Source: Avena insularis (Eukaryota; Streptophyta; Magnoliopsida; Poales; Poaceae). From it: a stretch of 64,000 nt of DNA. Positions 52,801 to 64,000 of this stretch are shown here, one piece after another. Position 1 is the stretch's first letter. The number at the start of each line of letters is the position of its first letter. The stretch lies in contig JAJUPC010000227.1 of NCBI GenBank assembly GCA_023614405.1, positions 434,001 through 498,000 of the forward strand, in the 5' to 3' direction. The position numbers were made by a program, and so were the translations under genes. The notes under the pieces were generated by a model, which saw only the letters and a list, made by a program, of their open reading frames with translations, made no database searches and had not been told where the DNA came from.

Positions 52801-52957
52801 AATAACCACTGGTTGATCCATATGTGGTTTGTGGAAAGAACACACATGCAATGACACTAGTTGATCCATGTGTGGTTTGTGTTAAGAACAAACATGCAAT
52901 GCCATTGATTTATCCATGTGTGGTTTGTGGAAAGAACACACATGCAATGACTCTAGT
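49888..52957. repeat. Block C HOR unit 1, 3070 bp
   Basis: The unit lies between GTATCCATATGAGG markers at 49888 and 52958. It contains a GACTC monomer with eight G near 50563, and a single-copy region at 51.4-52.5 kb resembling parts of block A near 14.0-14.9 kb. Confidence 0.75.
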
Positions 52958-55337
52958 GTATCCATATGAGGTTTGTGGAAAGAACACACATGCAATGACT
53001 CTAGTGGATCCATATGAGGTTAATGTCAGGAACACACATGCAATGCCATTGGTGGATCCATGTGTGGTTTGTGGAAAGAACACGCATGCAATGACTCTAG
53101 TGGGTCCATATGTGGTTTGTGAAAAGAACACACATGCAATGACTCTAGTGGATCCATATGTGGTTTGTGGATAAGAACACACATGCAATGAACACTGGTG
53201 GATCCGTAAGTGGTTTGTGGAAAGAACACACATGCAATGACACTGGTGGATCCATATGTGATTTGTGAAAAGAACACACATGCAATGCCATTGGTTGATC
53301 TATATGTGGTTTGTGAAAAGAACACACATGCAATGCCATTGGTTAATCCGTGTGTGGTTTGTCGAAAGAACACACATGCAATGACTCTAGTGGATCCATA
53401 TGTGGTTTGTGAAAAAGAACACACATGCAATGACCACTGGTTGATACATAAGTGGTTTGTGGAAAGAACACACATGCAATGACACTGGTGGATCCATATG
53501 TGGTTTGTGAAAAGAACACACATGCAATGACTCTAGTGCTGGTTTTAGTATAAGAACACACATGCAATGACTCTAGTGGGTCCATATGTGGTTTGTGAAA
53601 AGAACACACGTGCAATGACTCTAGTGGATCCATAAGTGGTTTGTGGAAAAGAACACACATGCAATAACCACTGGCTGATCCATGTGTGGTTCATGATAGG
53701 AACACACATGCAGTGAACACTGGTGGATTCATATGTGGATCTTGACAGGAACACACATGCAATGACTCTAGTGGGTCCATATGTGGTTTGTGTAAATAAC
53801 ACACATGCAATGACACTGGTTGATCCATATGTGGTTTGTGGAAAGAACACACATGCAATGACTCGGGGGATCCATGTGTGGATAGTGGAAAGAACACACA
53901 TACAATGACAACTGGTCGATGCATGTGTGGTTTGTGGACATAACACACATGCAATGACACTGGTGGATCCATATGTGGTTTGTGAAAATAACACACATGC
54001 AATGACTCTAGTGCTGGTTTTAGTATAAGAACACACATGCAATGACTCTAGTGGGTCCATAAGTGGTTTGTGAAAAGAACACACATGCAATGACTCTAGT
54101 GGATCCATATGTGGTTTGTGGAAAAGAATACACATGCAATGACCACTGGTTGATCCATATGTGGTTTTTGGAAAGAACTCAAATGCAATGACACTTGTGG
54201 ATCCATATGTGGTTTGTGAAAATAACACACATGCAATGACACTGGTGCTGGTTTTAGTATAAGAACACACATGCAATGACTCTAGTGCTGGTTTTAGTAT
54301 AAGAACACACATGCAATGACTCTAGTGGGTCCATATGTGGTTTGTGAAAAGAACACAAGTGCAATGACTTTAGTGCATCCATAAGTGGTTTGTGGAAAAG
54401 AACACACATGCAATAACAACTGGCTGATCCATGTGTGGTTCATGATAGGAAGACACATGTAATGACCACTAGTTGATCCATAAGTGGTTCTTGACAGGAA
54501 CACACATGCAATGACTCTAGTGGGTCCATATGTGGTTTGCGAAAAGAACACACATGCAATGACTCTAGTGGATCCATATGTGGTTTGTGGAAAGAACACA
54601 TATGCAATGACGTTGGTTGATCCATATGTGTTTTGTGGAAAGAACACACATGCAATGACTCAGGGGGGGGTCCATATGTGGTTTGTGGAAAGAAGACACA
54701 TGCAATGACCACTGGTCGATCCATGTGTGGTTTGTGGAAAGAACACACATGCAATCACACTGTTGGATCCATATGTGGTTTGTGAAAAGAACACACATGC
54801 AATGACTCTAGTGCTAGTTTTAGTATAAGAACACACATGCAATGACTCTAGTGGGTCCATATGTGGTTTGTGAAAAGAACACACATGCAATGACTCTAGC
54901 GGATCCATATGTGGTTTGTGGAAAAGAACACACATGCAATGACCACTTGTTGACCAATATGTGGTTTGTGGAAAGAACACACATGCAATGAACACTGGTT
55001 GATCCATGTGTGGTTTGTGAAAAGAACACACATGCAATGCCATTGGTTGATCCATATGTGGTTTGTGAAAAGAACACACATGCAATGCCATTGGTTTATC
55101 CATGTGTGGTTTGTGGAAAGAACACACATGCAATGACTCTAGTGGATCCATATGTGGTTTGTGGAAAAGAACACACATGGAATAACCACTAATTGATCCA
55201 GATGTGGTTTGTGGAAAGAACACACATGCAATGAGACTAGTTGATCCATGTGTGGTTTGTGTTAAGAACAAACATGCAATGCCATTGATTTATCCATATG
55301 TGGTTTGTGAAAAGAACACACATGCAATGACTCTAGT
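52958..55337. repeat. Block C HOR unit 2, 2380 bp
   Basis: The unit lies between markers at 52958 and 55338. It includes a paired 40-bp monomer at 54248/54287. That extra monomer accounts for the 40-bp difference from unit 3. Confidence 0.82.
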
Positions 55338-57677
55338 GTATCCATATGAGGTTTGTGGAAAGAACACACATGCAATGACTCTAGTGGATCCATATGAGGT
55401 TAATGTCAGGAACACACATGCAATGCCATTGGTGGATCCATGTGTGGTTTGTGGAAATAACACACATGCAATGACTCTAGTGGGTCCATATGTGGTTTGT
55501 GAAAAGAACACACATGCAATGACTCTAGTGGATCCATATGTGGTTTGTGGATAAGAACACACATGCAATGAACACTGGTGGATCCGTAAGTGGTTTGTGG
55601 AAAGAACACACATGCAATGACACTGGTGGATCCATATGTGATTTGTGAAAAGAACACACATGCAATGCCATTGGTTGATATATATGTGGTTTGTGAAAAG
55701 AACACACATGCAATGCCATTGGTTAATCCATGTGTGGTTTGTCGAAAGACCACACATGCAATGACTCTAGTGGATCCATATGTGGTTTGTGAAAAAGAAC
55801 ACACATGCAATGACCACTGGTTGATACGTAAGTGGTTTGTGGAAAGAACACACATGCAATGACACTGGTGGATCCATATGTGGTTTGTGAAAATAACACA
55901 CATGCAATGACTCTAGTGCTGGTTTTAGTATAAGAACACACACGCAATGACTCTAGTGGGTCCATATGTGGTTTGTGAAAAGAACACACGTGCAATGACT
56001 CTAGTGGATCCATAAGTGGTTTGTGGAAAAGAACACACATGCAATAACCACTGGCTGATCCATGTGTGGTTCATGATAGGAACACACATGAAGTGAACAC
56101 TGGTGGATTCATATGTGGATCTTGACAGGAACACACATGCAATGACTCTAGTGGGTCCATATGTGGTTTGTGGAAAGAACACACATGCAATGACACTGGT
56201 TGATCCATATGTGGTTTGTGGAAAGAACACACATGCAATGACTCGGGGGATCCATGTGTGGATAGTGGAAAGAACACACATACAATGACAACTGGTCGAT
56301 GCATGTGTGGTTTGTGGACATAACACACATGCAATGACACTGGTGGATCCATATGTGGTTTGTGAAAATAACACACATGCAATGACTCTAGTGCTGGTTT
56401 TAGTATAAGAACACACATGCAATGACTCTAGTGGGTCCATAAGTGGTTTGTGAAAAGAACACACATGCAATGACTCTAGTGGATCCATATGTGGTTTGTG
56501 GAAAAGAATACACATGCAATGACCAGTGGTTGATCCATATGTGGTTTTTGGAAAGAACTCAAATGCAATGACACTTGTGGATCCATATGTGGTTTGTGAA
56601 AATAACACACATGCAATGACTCTAGTGCTGGTTTTAGTATAAGAACACACATGCAATGACTCTAGTGGGTCCATATGTGGTTTGTGAAAAGAACACAAGT
56701 GCAATGACTTTAGTGCATCCAGAAGTGGTTTGTGTAAAAGAACACACATGCAATAACCACTGGCTGATCCATGTGTGGTTCATGATAGGAAGACACATGT
56801 AATGACCACTAGTTGATCCATAAGTGGTTCTTGACAGGAACACACATGCAATGACTCTAGTGGGTCCATATGTGGTTTGCAAAAAGAACACACATGCAAT
56901 GACTCTAGTGGATCCATTTGTGGTTTGTGGAAAGAACACATATGCAATGATGTTGGTTGATCCATATGTGTTTTGTGGAAAGAACACACATGCAATGACT
57001 CAGGGGAGGGTCCATATGTGGTTTGTGGAAAGAAGACACATGCAATGACCACTGGTCGATCCATGTGTGGTTTGTGGAAAGAACACACATGCAATCACAC
57101 TGTTGGATCCATATGTGGTTTGTGAAAAGAACACACATGCAATGACTCTAGTGCTGGTTTTAGTATAAGAACACACATGCAATGACTCTAGTGGGTCCAT
57201 ATGTGGTTTGTGAAAAGAACACACATGCAATGACTCTAGCGGATCCATATGTGGTTTGTGGAAAAGAACACACATGCAATGACCACTTGTTGACCAATAT
57301 GTGGTTTGTGGAAAGAACACACATGCAATGAACATTGGTTAATCCATGTGTGGTTTGTGAAGAGAACACACATGCAATGCCATTGGTTGATCCATATGTG
57401 GTTTGTGAAAAGAACACACATGCAATGCCATTGGTTAATCCATGTGTGGTTTGTGGAAAGAACACACATGCAATGACTCTAGTGGATCCATATGTGGTTT
57501 GTGGAAAAGAACACACATGGAATAACCACTGGTTGATCCATATGTGGTTTGTGGAAAGAACACACATGCAATGACACTAGTTGATCCATGTGTGGTTTGT
57601 GTTAAGAATAAACATGCAATGCCATTGATTTATCCATATGTGGTTTGTGAAAAGAACACACATGCAATGACTCTAGT
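55338..57677. repeat. Block C HOR unit 3, 2340 bp
   Basis: Collinear with unit 2 at an offset of 2380 bp up to about 56.6 kb and 2340 bp after it. The change falls at the type B monomers near 56630, where one 40-bp copy is missing. Confidence 0.85.
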
Positions 57678-58780
57678 GTATCCATATGAGGTTTGTGGAA
57701 AGAACACACATGCAATGACTCTAGTGGATCCATATGAGGTTAATGTCAGGAACACACATGCAATGCCATTGGTGGATCCATGTGTGGTTTGTGGAAAGAA
57801 CACGCATGCAATGACTCTAGTGGGTCCATATGTGGTTTGTGAAAAGAACACACATGCAATGACTCTAGTGGATCCATATGTGGTTTGTGGATAAGAACAC
57901 ACATGCAATGAACACTGGTGGATCCGTAAGTGGTTTTTGGAAAGAACACACATGTAATGACACTGGTGGATCCATATGTGATTTGTGAAAAGAACACACA
58001 TGCAATGCCATTGGTTGATCTATATGTGGTTTGTGAAAAGAACACACATGCAATGCCATTGGTTAATCCATGTGTGGTTTGTCGAAAGAACACACATGCA
58101 ATGACTCTAGTGGATCCATATGTGGTTTGTGAAAAAAACACACATGCAATGACACTGGTCGATCCATGTGTGGTTTGTGGAAAGAACACACATGCAATCA
58201 CACTGTTGGATCCATATGTGGTTTGTGAAAAGAACACACATGCAATGACTCTAGTGCTGGTTTTAGTATAAGAACACACATGCAATGACTCTAGTGGGTC
58301 CATATGTGGTTTGTGAAAAGAACACACATGCAATGACTCTAGCGGATCCATATGTGGTTTGTGGAAAAGAACACACATGCAATGACCACTTGTTGACCAA
58401 TATGTGGTTTGTGGAAAGAACACACATGCAATGAACACTGGTTGATCCATGTGTGGTTTGTGAAAAGAACACACATGCAATGCCATTGGTTGATCCATAT
58501 GTGGTTTGTGAAAAGAACACACATGTAATGCCATTGGTTAATCCATGTGTGGTTTGTGGAAAGAACACACATGCAATGACTCTAGTGGGACCATATGTGG
58601 TTTGTGGAAAAGAACACACATGGAATAACCACTGATTGATCCATATGTGGTTTGTGGAAAGAACACACATGCAATGACACTAGTTGATCCATGTGTGGTT
58701 TGTGTTAAGAACAAACATGCAATGCCATTGATTTATCCATATGTGGTTTGTGAAAAGAACACACATGCAATGACTCTAGT
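57678..58780. repeat. Block C HOR unit 4, 1103 bp (deleted form)
   Basis: The unit matches its neighbours up to about 58.13 kb, then joins directly to sequence equivalent to about 57.04 kb. It therefore lacks about 1.24 kb of the 2340-bp unit. The join follows a TTTGTGAAAAAAACAC monomer that has lost a G. Confidence 0.8.
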
Positions 58781-61023
58781 GTATCCATATGAGGTTTGTG
58801 GAAAGAACACACATGCAATGACTCTAGTGGATCCATATGAGGTTAATGTCAGGAACACACATGCAATGTCATTGATGGATCCATGTGTGGTTTGTGGAAA
58901 GAACATGCATGCAATGACTCTAGTGGGTCCATATGTGGTTTGTGAAAAGAACACACATGCAATGACTCTAGTGGATCCATATGTGGTTTGTGGATAAGAA
59001 CACACATGCAATGAACACTGGTGGATCCGTAAGTGGTTTGTGGAAAGAACACACATGCAATTACACTGGTGGATCCATATGTGATTTGTGAAAAGAACAC
59101 ACATGCAATGCCATTGGTTGATCTATATGTGGTTTGTGAAAAGAACACACATGCAATGCCATTGGTTAATCCATGTGTGGTTTGTCGAAAGAACACACAT
59201 GCAATGACTCTAGTGGATCCATATGTGGTTTGTGAAAAAGAACACACATGCAATGACCACTGGTTGATACATAAGTGGTTTGTGGAAAGAACACACATGC
59301 AATGACACTGGTGGATCCATATGTGGTTTGTGAAAAGAACACACATGCAATGACTCTAGTGCTGGTTTTAGTATAAGAACACACATGCAATGACTCTAGT
59401 GGGTCCATATGTGGTTTGTGAAAAGAACACACGTGCAATGACTCTAGTGGATCCATAAGTGGTTTGTGGAAAAGAACACACATGCAATAACCACTGGCTG
59501 ATCCATGTGTGGTTCATGATAGGAACACACATGCAGTGAACACTGGTGGATTCAAATGTGGATCTTGACAGGAACACACATGCAATGACACTGGTGGATC
59601 CATATGTGGTTTGTGGAAAGAACACACATGCAATGACACTGGTTGATCCATATGTGGTTTGTGGAAAGAACACACATGCAATGACTCGGGGGATCATTGT
59701 GTGGATAGTGGAAAGAACACACATACAATGACAACTGGTCGGTGCATGTGTGGTTTGTGGACATAACACACATGCAATGACACTGGTGGATCCATATGTG
59801 GTTTGTGGAAAAGAATACACATGCAATGACCACTGGTTGATCCATATGTGGTTTTTGGAAAGAACTCAAATGCAATGACACTTGTGGATCCATATGTGGT
59901 TTGTGAAAATAACACACATGCAATGACTCTAGTGCTGGTTTTAGTATAAGAACACACATGCAATGACTCTAGTGCTGGTTTTAGTATAAGAACACACATG
60001 CAATGACTCTAGTGGGTCCATATGTGGTTTGTGAAAAGAACACAAGTGCAATGACTTTAGTGCATCCATAAGTGGTTTGTGGAAAAGAACACACATGCAA
60101 TAACCACTGGCTGATCCATGTGTGGTTCATGATAGGAAGACACATGTAATGACCACTAGTTGATCCATAAGTGGTTCTTGACAGGAACACACGTGCAATG
60201 ACTCTAGTGGGTCCATATGTGGTTTGCGAAAAGAACACACATGCAATGACTCTAGTGGATCCATATGTGGTTTGTGGAAAGAACACATATGCAATGACGT
60301 TGGTTGATCCATATGTGTTTTGTGGAAAGAACACAATGCAATGACTCAGGGGGGGGTCCATATGTGGTTTGTGGAAGTAAGACACATGCAATGACCACTG
60401 GTCGATCCATGTGTGGTTTGTGGAAAGAACACACATGCAATCACACTGTTGGATCCATATGTGGTTTGTGAAAAGAACACACATGCAATGACTCTAGTGC
60501 TGGTTTTAGTATAAGAACACACATGCAATGACTCTAGTGGGTCCATATGTGGTTTGTGAAAAGAACACACATGCAATGACTCTAGCGGATCCATATGTGG
60601 TTTGTGGAAAAGAACACACATGCAATGACCACTTGTTGACCAATATGTGGTTTGTGGAAAGAACACACATGCAATGAACACTGGTTGATCCATGTGTGGT
60701 TTGTGAAAAGAACACACATGCAATGCCATTGGTTGATCCATATGTGGTTTGTGAAAAGAACGCACATGCAATGCCATTGGTTAATCCATGTGTGGTTTGT
60801 GGGAAGAACACACATGCAATGACTCTAGTAGATCCATATGTGGTTTGTGGAAAAGAACACACATGGAATAACCACTGGTTGATCCATATGTGGTTTGTGG
60901 AAAGAACACACATGCAATGACACTAGTTGATCCATGTGTGGTTTGTGTTAAGAACAAACATGCAATGCCATTGATTTATCCATATGTGGTTTGTGAAAAG
61001 AACACACATGCAATGACTCTAGT
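58781..61023. repeat. Block C HOR unit 5, 2243 bp
   Basis: Similar to units 2 and 3 but shorter by about two monomers: GGTCC and GGATCC monomers present near 56440-56500 are missing near 59.79-59.82 kb. It has a paired 40-bp monomer at 59937/59976. Confidence 0.78.
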
Positions 61024-62400
61024 GTATCCATGTGAGGTTTGTGGAAAGAACACACATGCAATGACTCTAGTGGATCCATTTGAGGTTAATGTCAGGAACA
61101 CACATGCAATGCCATTGGTGGATCCATGTGTGGTTTGTGGAAAGAACACGCATGCAATGACTCTAGTGGGTCCATATGTGGTTTTTGAAAAGAACACACA
61201 TGCAATGACTCTAGTGGATCCATATGTGGTTTGTGGATAAGAACACACATGCAATGAACACTGGTGGATCCGTAACTGGTTTTTAGAAAGAACACACATG
61301 TAATGACACTGGTGGATCCCTATGTGATTTGTGAAAAGAACACACATGCAATGCCATTGGTTGATCTATATGTGGTTTGTGAAAAGAACACACCTGCAAT
61401 GCCATTGGTTAATCCATGTGTGGTTTGTTGAAAGAACACACATGCAATGACTCTAGTGGATCCATATGTGGTTTGTGAAAAAAACACGCATGCAATGACA
61501 CTGGTGGATCCATATGTGGTTTGTGAAAATAACACACATGCAATGACTCTAGTGCTGGTTTTAGTATAAGAACACACATGCAATGACTCTAGTGGGTCCA
61601 TAAGTGGTTTGTGAAAAGAACAGACATGCAATGACTCTAGTGGATCCATATGTGTTTTGTGGAAAAGAATACACATGCAATGACCACTGGTTGCTCCATA
61701 TGTGGTTTTTGGAAAGAACTCAAATGCAATGACACTTGTGGATCCATATGTGGTTTGTGAAAATAACACACATGCAATGACTCTAGTGCTGGTTTTAGTA
61801 TAAGAACACACATGCAATGACTCTAGTGCTGGTTTTAGTATAAGAACACACATGCAATGACTCTAGTGGGTCCATATGTGGTTTGTGAAAAGAACACAAG
61901 TGCAATGACTTTAGTGCATCCATAAGTGGTTTGTGGAAAAGAACACACATGCAATAACCACTGGCTGATCCATGTGTGGTTCATGATAGGAAGACACATG
62001 TAATGACCACTAGTTGATCCATAAGTGGTTCTTGACAGGAACACACATGCAATGACTCTAGTGGGTCCATATGTGGTTTGCGAAAAGAACACACATGCAA
62101 TGACTCTAGTGGATCCATATGTGGTTTGTGGAAAGAACACATATGCAATGACGTTGGTTGATCCATATGTGTTTTGTGGAAAGAACACACATGCAATGAC
62201 TCAGGGGGGGTCCATATGTGGTTTGTGGAAAGAAGACACATGCAATGACCACTGGTTGATCCATATGTGGTTTGTGGAAAGAACACACATGCAATGACAC
62301 TAGTTGATCCATGTGTGGTTTGTGTTAAGAACAAACATGCAATGCCATTGATTTATCCATATGTGGTTTGTGAAAAGAACACACATGCAATGACTCTAGT
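61024..62400. repeat. Block C HOR unit 6, 1377 bp (deleted form)
   Basis: A second short unit with a different internal deletion from unit 4. The join lies just after a GTGAAAAAAACACGCATG monomer near 61480. The same altered monomer recurs near 62850 in the following partial unit, so this deleted form was itself duplicated. Confidence 0.78.
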
Positions 62401-64000
62401 GTATCCATGTGAGGTTTGTGGAAAGAACACACATGCAATGACTCTAGTGGATCCATTTGAGGTTAATGTCAGGAACACACATGCAATGCCATTGGTGGAT
62501 CCATGTGTGGTTTGTGGAAAGAACACGCATGCAATGACTCTAGTGGGTCCATATGTGGTTTGTGAAAAGAACACACATGCAATGACTCTAGTGGATCCAT
62601 ATGTGGTTTGTGGATAAGAACACACATGCAATGAACACTGGTGGATCCGTAAGTGGTTTTTGGAAAGGACACACATGTAATGACACTGGTGGATCCGTAT
62701 GTGATTTGTGAAAATAACACACATGCAATGCCATTGGTTGATCTATATGTGGTTTGTGAAAAGAACACACATGCAATGCCATTGGTTAATCCATGTGTGG
62801 TTTGTCGAAAGAACACACATGCAATGACTCTAGTGGATCCATATGTGGTTTGTGAAAAAAACACGCATGCAATGACACTGGTGGATCCATATGTGGTTTG
62901 TGAAAATAACACACATGCAATGACTCTAGTGCTGGTTTTAGTATAAGAACACACATGCAATGACTCTAGTGGGTCCATAAGTGGTTTGTGAAAAGAACAG
63001 ACATGCAATGACTCTAGTGGATCCATATGTGTTTTGTGGAAAAGAATACACATGCAATGACCACTGGTTGATCCATATGTGGTTTTTGGAAAGAACTCAA
63101 ATGCAATGACACTTGTGGATCCATATGTGGTTTGTGAAAATAACACACATGCAATGACTCTAGTGCTGGTTTTAGTATAAGAACACACATGCAATGACTC
63201 TAGTGCTGGTTTTAGTATAAGAACACACATGCAATGACTCTAGTGGGTCCATATGTGGTTTGTGAAAAGAACACAAGTGCAATGACTTTAGTGCATCCAT
63301 AAGTGGATTGTGGAAAAGAACACACATGCAATAACCACTGGCTGATCCATGTGTGGTTCATGATAGGAAGACACATGTAATGACCACTAGTTGATCCATA
63401 AGTGGTTCTTGGCAGGAACACACATGCAATGACTCTAGTGGGTCCATATGTGGTTTGCGAAAAGAACACACATGCAATGACTCTAGTGGATCCATATGTG
63501 GTTTGTGGAAAGAACACATATGCAATGACGTTGGTTGATCCGTATGTGTTTTGTGGAAAGAACACACATGCAATGACTCAGGGGGGGTCCATATGTGGTT
63601 TGTGGAAAGAAGACACATGCAATGACCACTGGTCGATCAATGTGTGGTTTGTGGAAAGAACACACATGCAATCACACTGTTGGATCCATATGTGGTTTTG
63701 TGAAAAGAACACACATGCAATGACTCTAGTGCTGGTTTTAGTATAAGAACACACATGCAATGACTCTAGTGGGTCCATATGTGGTTTGTGAAAAGAACAC
63801 ACATGCAATGAATCTAGCGGATCCATATGTGGTTTGTGGAAAAGAACACACATACAATGACCACTTGTTGACCAATATGTGGTTTGTGGAAAGAACACAC
63901 ATGCAATGAACACTGGTTGATCCATGTGTGGTTTGTGAAAAGAACACACATGCAATGCCATTGGTTGATCCATATGTGGTTTGTGAAAAGAACACACATG
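62401..64000. repeat. Block C HOR unit 7, partial
   Basis: Continues the order of unit 6 at an offset of about 1377 bp and is cut by the window edge. From about 63.60 kb it passes beyond the end of the shorter unit into the CACTTGTTGACCAATATG monomers seen at 54.95, 57.29, 58.39 and 60.63 kb. Confidence 0.75.

Larger units (their letters stand above)
49819..64000. repeat. 48-bp satellite array, block C
   Basis: The satellite continues after the copia element and passes the right window edge. The first monomer after the element completes the one cut at 40878. The segment reads through CCATTGATTTATCC, then the GTATCCATATGAGG marker at 49888, exactly as in uninterrupted copies near 21.15 and 24.03 kb. 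This block has its own HOR series, with marker spacings of 3070, 2380, 2340, 1103, 2243 and 1377 bp. It is richer than block A in paired 40-bp monomers and in long G runs. Confidence 0.96.

Noticed and set aside
1..64000. CRISPR array
   Set aside because: The repeats are contiguous diverged monomers with no unique spacers, no cas genes are present, and the context is a plant genome with LTR retrotransposons.
1..64000. Centromeric or telomeric satellite
   Set aside because: No telomere repeat, no centromere-type retrotransposon and no CENP-B-like box are visible. The chromosomal location cannot be told from the sequence.

Overview
The window is repeat DNA from a large plant genome, most probably a grass of the Triticeae (wheat, rye, barley or Aegilops). 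The best evidence is a Ty1/copia element whose LTR ends, initiator-Met primer site and integrase look like the Angela/WIS/BARE-1 group. No host gene, tRNA, rRNA or CRISPR array can be supported.

About 50.5 kb of the 64 kb (1-29763, 34348-40878, 49819-64000) is one satellite array of diverged monomers with a 48-bp period, roughly 1,050 copies, open at both window edges. I do not recognise the family. The array has a hierarchy: 48-bp monomers, a rarer 40-bp monomer type, higher-order repeat (HOR) units of about 1.0-3.15 kb, and at least one duplication at about 29 kb spacing. Two diagnostic strings fix the HOR ladder. ACTCTATTGGGTCC starts at 4725, 7858, 11008, 14019, 16273, 18527 and 21402. 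GTATCCAT(A/G)TGAGG starts at 6206, 9347, 12360, 15419, 17673, 19927, 22802, 24092, 49888, 52958, 55338, 57678, 58781, 61024 and 62401. Spacings are irregular (3141, 3013, 3059, 2254, 2254, 2875, 1290 bp on the left; 3070, 2380, 2340, 1103, 2243, 1377 bp on the right), as expected from repeated unequal exchange with internal deletions.

Two LTR-retrotransposon insertions interrupt the array. (i) 29764-34347 is a 4584-bp sequence that begins TGT, ends ACA and is flanked by the 5-bp duplication TGGAT. It looks like a very long solo LTR, family unresolved. (ii) 40879-49818 is an 8940-bp Ty1/copia element flanked by the 5-bp duplication CAAAC, with two LTRs (1908 and 1868 bp), a primer site, a polypurine tract and a degraded gag-pol. 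Only the integrase part of pol is still a long open frame. Removing either insertion with one target copy restores a normal monomer. For the solo LTR, an uninterrupted paralogue of the insertion site lies near 712-716.

The many 60-270 codon open frames in the array are by-products of a 48-bp (16-codon) period with few stop codons. They occur in several frames on both strands at once and should not be read as genes.
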